Positions 60,401-64,000 of a DNA stretch of 64,000 nucleotides are shown here, one piece after another (positions within the stretch are counted from its first letter, which is position 1; every line of letters begins with the position of its first letter). Both the position numbers and the translations under genes were made by a program. Under the pieces are notes generated by a model. It had not been told where the DNA came from. It ran no database searches and saw only the letters and a list, made by a program, of their open reading frames with translations. The DNA comes from Laetiporus sulphureus 93-53 (taxonomy: Eukaryota; Basidiomycota; Agaricomycetes; Polyporales; Laetiporaceae): NCBI RefSeq assembly GCF_001632365.1, contig NW_024468573.1, positions 106,641-170,640 on the forward strand, written 5' to 3'.

Positions 60401-61458
60401 TCGATGTTGTTATCTACTCGCGTGCTTGACGAGTTGTTCTTCACTAGGCCTCGTAATGACCCAGACGCAGCTTTAGAGTCCTGCTACTCCTAGTAGGTCT
60501 AGTTACTACGGAGTCCTGAATGGTGCGGTTCGCAGTCGCAGAGGGGTCTTTGTGGTCTTTGATTATTTCACCACCAGTGTCCAACTACCTCTGAAGGGAT
60601 GTAACCTTGGTCCACCTGCCGTTCCAGCAGAGCTTTCCGAGAGTTCGTCCCACACCAAACGACTATTTGTCTACGTATGTACTGGTAACTAAACCCCTAA
60701 GTAGATCAGAACTGCGCAGGGGTTGAATACGCGTCTGGTGCCTCTTTAGCACTGAGCAAGTAGTTTTATTCCCTCGCTACTCGAGGTTGTGCAGGTCTCG
60801 CCGAAGCGGTCCAGAAGTGTTGCTGATTTACAGCTTCAGAGCCTTTTCAAAGGTGACTCGTTCCTCCCGCAAGTTCTCCCTTGTCTGCGGTTGTTACGTC
60901 TGCTACCCCTAGACCTGGTGGCTAGGATGGCGACGTTAGAGGATAAATCCTCCGTATAGCACGGCAGCTAGGCCGAGGATAGTTTATATGGACTAGCAGC
61001 CCCACGCTTCAATGACACGCCTCTACGGGGTCTATGGGCCTGACAGTAGCCAGACCAGACAGGGTCCCCGACGGATTAGCCAATGATAGTGGTACCCTTT
61101 TAAGGAGTACTGCGTCCCTTGCTCCTAGCGGTGCTGACGTCAACAGGCACTCCTGGCCCTTCTTGACAGCCCTAATGCGGTTTTAACCACTAGGTTTCAA
61201 CTGGCAAGTCCCCTTACGCCTGGGGTCGCGGCAAGATTTGGGACTGTAGTATGTCGCCCACTTTCGCAGGAGGCTGGTTTAGGGCCTATGTATCCTGACT
61301 GACAATCCGCGTATTCGCTTCACCGAAGAGGTTCAGCAGGGCGCAGCTAAGCCCGAGGAATGTGGAACGAGGCCCTGACTGGGCACGATGAGGATGGAGT
61401 GATCGACAGTGAAGTAGCAGTCTGAGGCGTCGACCGGTGCCCACAGACTATAGAGAGA
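60401..61458 (-). other. Long leader of the retrotransposon transcript
   Basis: About 1.06 kb between the primer-binding site and the first small ORF with no long open frame on the sense strand. Expected to contain packaging and dimerisation signals; the length is greater than needed for a simple 5' UTR. Nothing specific was identified. Confidence 0.6.
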
Positions 61459-61469
61459 AGTTTCGAGTT
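61459..61469 (-). promoter_or_regulatory. Primer-binding site, self-priming type
   Basis: One base inside the 5' LTR the sense strand reads AACTCGAAACT, the exact complement of AGTTTCGAGTT in the LTR (61552-61562). It does not start with TGG as tRNA-primed sites do. If transcription starts at about 61562 the first 11 nucleotides of the RNA would pair with it, as known for Tf1 of fission yeast. Confidence 0.8.
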
Positions 61470-61470
61470 A

Positions 61471-61916
61471 TGTGAAGGATCTCAGGAACTCCTGGGTCCG
61501 CTCTCGCCTATCCCGTCAGGGATCTCTAGCTTAAGTGGAGGAGTAAAGACCAACTCGAAACTGAGGGGTAGGCCTCAGCTCGAGCGGGTATATATACAAG
61601 AGGGGCCAGACCCCTGGTACCGGGTGTAAGACCCTGCGTACCCTAGGTTTGTAATAATACATCATTATGGCGTGCTATGGCGTGCTCAGGCCTAGGGGAG
61701 TCCGCCTAAGTCTAGGAGTGTCTATAGAGTCCAGACCTGTGATGTCACTATGACGTAGGGTCACGTGACTGATACTTGTCCGAGGGATGTCCGAGTGGCG
61801 TGGGTATACTAAGATGTACACGTGGAGGCGTAGTGGTACATGCTATATAGGGTAACTGGGTGGATAAATAATGGTCCGTGGGCGCTTGAGACTTGTGGCG
61901 CGGAAAAACCGTGACA
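61471..61916 (-). repeat. 5' LTR of the retrotransposon
   Basis: 446 bp copy identical to 52315-52760. Carries the element promoter: a TATA run at 61589-61596 followed 27-34 bases downstream (in the sense direction) by the presumed transcript start near 61562. Confidence 0.98.
61589..61596 (-). promoter_or_regulatory. TATA box of the retrotransposon promoter
   Basis: TATATATA within GGGTATATATACAAG. Spacing to the AGTTTCGAGTT stretch at 61552-61562 fits a TATA-to-start distance of about 30 bp, supporting the self-priming model. Confidence 0.65.
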
Positions 61917-61921
61917 TGACT
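61917..61921. other. Target-site duplication, right copy (TGACT)
   Basis: Exact repeat of 52310-52314, directly after the terminal CA of the LTR. Confidence 0.95.
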
Positions 61922-62405
61922 CCCGTCCTTCTTGTCGTACTTTTGTACTGCACCGGCGCACCTTTCCGCTTCGCGTCAAAGTGCAGGGTGGGAGGCGCGA
62001 GTTCACCATACTTCGCAACGTCCTCGGGCATATGGTACCTCTCATGGCACCCGATATGCGTGTGACTCTCATCATCACCATACACCAGTGGTGCACGTAG
62101 TACTCCGTGCCGAGCAGGCTCTCTGCCTCGTCGATTGTCACATCCATCAGCACCCATCCGCCTCCATAGCTGAGAGTGACGCGTTCGTGCCCGATGCCAT
62201 TGTCAACGAGCCATCCAACGACGGTATTGACCGACTCTTGCGTCGGGCGGAACGTCCGCGCGACCCTGGCTGGACTCCGCCAGCAGCCGTCGCATGCACA
62301 CTGACTATCGAAGGTGCGTCTCGATGCATCGACACTCCGTCTTCGCTGCATCATGCCATAGGTGCCGTTCAGGTGTACGAGTTTACTCCAGAAACATACG
62401 CACAA
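61922..62405 (-). pseudogene. Sedolisin (S53 tripeptidyl-peptidase) remnant, pro-domain part
   Basis: Minus-strand reading gives ARTFRPTQESVNTVVGWLVD, then GIGHERVTLSYGGGWVLMDV and TIDEAESLLGTEYYVHH, the pro-kumamolisin activation domain of fungal tripeptidyl-peptidases. The continuation YGDDESHTHIGCHERYHMPE and LAPPTLHFDAKRKG is in a different frame, so a shift occurred near 62,080-62,095. The end abuts the LTR; the next gene segment is at 52,015-52,309. No signal peptide exon is recognisable upstream. Intact relatives are secreted acid proteases; this copy is dead. Confidence 0.82.
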
Positions 62406-62471
62406 AAGTTGAGTTGTTGAACGAGATCAAGTACGAAACCCGCTGTGCTTGTCCGACATACAGCGCATGGC

Positions 62472-64000
62472 TGAGATGTTTGCAGCTGTTGTCTAACATC
62501 CTCTATAGATTTCCGTTTACGGTGCGTTCACTACATCATTACGTAAGCCTCAAAGGCAGAACTGGTGATAGGCCCTGAATACAGCGACTTCGTGAAGCAG
62601 TAATGCTTGTAAGTGAGCTTCGAGACGCACCTTAAGTAATGATTGTCATGTACAACCACAGCTCTTTCCGCATCCCCACCCATGCATGCTCCTCGCCGTC
62701 GCCTGTCCAAGTTCAAGCAGCGCTGGAAGACCTCGTCATTCTCATGACAGTCACTGCAACCATGTCAGATAGCAGTGCGTCGGTAGTACGAATGAAGTAC
62801 TTGCATTGTGAGTTTATAGAGAAGTACTGCTGCATGGGATAGACCTGGTGTTCACATGGAGAATGGTCCAATCTTGTCGATGAAGAAAGGACAAGGCGGT
62901 CGATTTTGATCAGAGGCCGACGAAACGGACCGGCTAATGGGTGGCTTTTTGACACTCGGTGAGTTGGATAGTCTGATGCTGGATTCCTTGCAACGTTGAA
63001 TGTCCCGACCATGCGTCCATACCGATGGTGACACTGTTCGGCGTTCGCAGGCCGAGCACGTTGGTCAACCACACAAGTGACAAAGGCGGACGCCTAAACT
63101 CTGTGGAAGTAGCAGCAAAGGGCTTTAGGTGTTCTCACCGCTCCGAAAACCGAGTCCTCTGCGTTGAACAAAGGTATAAAATCGCCACTCGCGGAAACTT
63201 CGACGGGTGGCGACGACGACAACGAGCTGCTTGGCGGCACCCTGGATGCTGAATGTCTTGCGAGCTGCTGTGTACAATATCTGGCTCTGAGCATCACGGG
63301 AGTGGCATACTACCTCTCCAAATGATATCCGTTCCAACCACGGCGGGACAAGCAGGGTGAGCACAAAGGCATGAAGCAGAGATCTCAATCGGTAGGCCAT
63401 CTCTAATAGGGTCTAAGAGCTCAGGTTTCTGAAGCGCGCTCATGAAGGAAGACAGGTTTCCGCGTGGTAGCATGGCGCGTTACACAGTCGACGATTCAGC
63501 GGTGGTCTTCGCAGCAGAGGGCCTGTTGTGGCAGCCGTACCGCGGATCCAGGCAGGGCCGTCCCACGACAAAGACCATCAGATGGAATACGTGTCTCCTC
63601 CTTGGCTCTATAACTAGGGTGAAGAGTAAGTGGCGGCGGCGACGGTCAATAGAGAGACCATTTCGCTTTTCTCACGCGGAACCATCCTGTAGCGTGGTGG
63701 TGGCAAACTCGTGTTGTCCTCTCGCTGATTTCACCATCGGGATGTTCTCCCCGAAATACAGGCGAAAACGTCAGCTGTTACGAAAGGTCCAAGCGGCACA
63801 TTTGAGGTCCAGCTGCTGGGCCGCCCGCAAGATCAGACCCCAGTGGCCAAACGTCAGCCTTTCCTTGGTGGCAGGTCCAAGCACCGTGTCCTGCGCGATG
63901 CATTCCAGCCACAGGCAATTGTATTTGCTTCCGGATGATTCGTGGTTGCTTAGCGGGTGAATGTTCCTCGAAATTCTTCGCAAGGTTCCGAGGCCAGTGG
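62472..64000. repeat. Inverted duplication, copy B (runs to the window edge)
   Basis: Reverse-oriented counterpart of 44965-46488. The match starts near ATGTTTGCAGCTGTTGTC at 62,472 and is still perfect in alignment at the last base of the window, so its outer border lies outside. It directly adjoins the sedolisin remnant. Contents are unidentified, matching frames in copy A. Confidence 0.9.

Larger units (their letters stand above)
52315..61916 (-). mobile_element. Full-length Ty3/Gypsy chromovirus LTR retrotransposon with dUTPase
   Basis: Complete 9,602 bp element on the minus strand: identical 446 bp LTRs (52315..52760 and 61471..61916) with TG...CA ends, 5 bp target duplications, a self-complementary primer-binding site, a long leader with a small ORF, gag, pol in the -1 frame, and a polypurine tract beside the 3' LTR. 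Pol order (protease, RT, RNase H, integrase with GPF-type module, chromodomain) places it among chromoviruses of Ty3/Gypsy. Identical LTRs and open gag and pol indicate very recent insertion and possible activity. Unusual cargo: a dUTPase before the protease, and an unrecognised C-terminal extension. Confidence 0.97.

Overview
The window looks like nuclear DNA of a filamentous basidiomycete, most likely an Agaricomycete. Genes are dense and intron-rich, introns are mostly 50-65 nt GT-AG, coding sequence is GC-rich, and the protein families are fungal (GH31 glucosidase II, membrane-anchored GH5 exo-glucanase, sedolisin remnant, fungal mitochondrial ribosomal proteins). The assignment rests on gene structure and protein style, not on a marker gene.

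Layout. 1-12,900: sdhaf2, a PP1 catalytic subunit, a mitochondrial protein of unknown function, a frame-broken macro-domain-like gene, a small 3-exon gene and a DUF3990-like gene with an unexplained insertion. A stray fragment of the glucosidase II gene lies at about 7,857-8,050. 12,900-29,720: glucosidase II alpha, a split-PH-domain protein, mitochondrial Met-tRNA formyltransferase, a fungal protein of unknown function, mL59, Sec62 and a mitochondrial TPR protein. 31,270-34,437: a decayed vps16 copy with a nonsense codon and several frameshifts. 34,866-44,719: an arrestin-like protein, a MIX17/CHCHD2-type twin CX9C protein, an mL45/Tim44-like protein, an F-box-like protein and a C2H2 zinc-finger protein. 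44,965-64,000: a repeat-rich end. A roughly 1.5 kb sequence occurs twice in inverted orientation (44,965-46,488 and 62,472-64,000), flanking a GH5 exo-beta-1,3-glucanase gene and a sedolisin pseudogene split by an LTR retrotransposon.

The most notable system is that retrotransposon (52,315-61,916, minus strand). It is a 9,602 bp Ty3/Gypsy chromovirus with two identical 446 bp LTRs, a 5 bp TGACT target duplication and uninterrupted gag and pol. Pol carries a complete five-motif dUTPase ahead of protease, RT, RNase H, integrase and chromodomain, and ends in a roughly 190-residue extension I do not recognise. The 11 nt primer-binding site is a perfect complement of an LTR stretch starting about 27-34 nt after a TATA box, as in Tf1-type self-priming. 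A canonical -1 slippery heptamer (GGGTTTT) lies just before the gag stop, and pol is in the -1 frame. A 106-codon ORF precedes gag in the same frame, separated by a single TGA.

Seven of the recognisable genes encode mitochondrial or probable mitochondrial proteins (sdhaf2, the 401-aa protein, FMT, mL59, the TPR protein, MIX17 and mL45). Several neighbours are convergent or divergent at short distance. Exon coordinates are splice predictions made by hand from frame, GT-AG sites and family conservation; no alignment or expression data were available.
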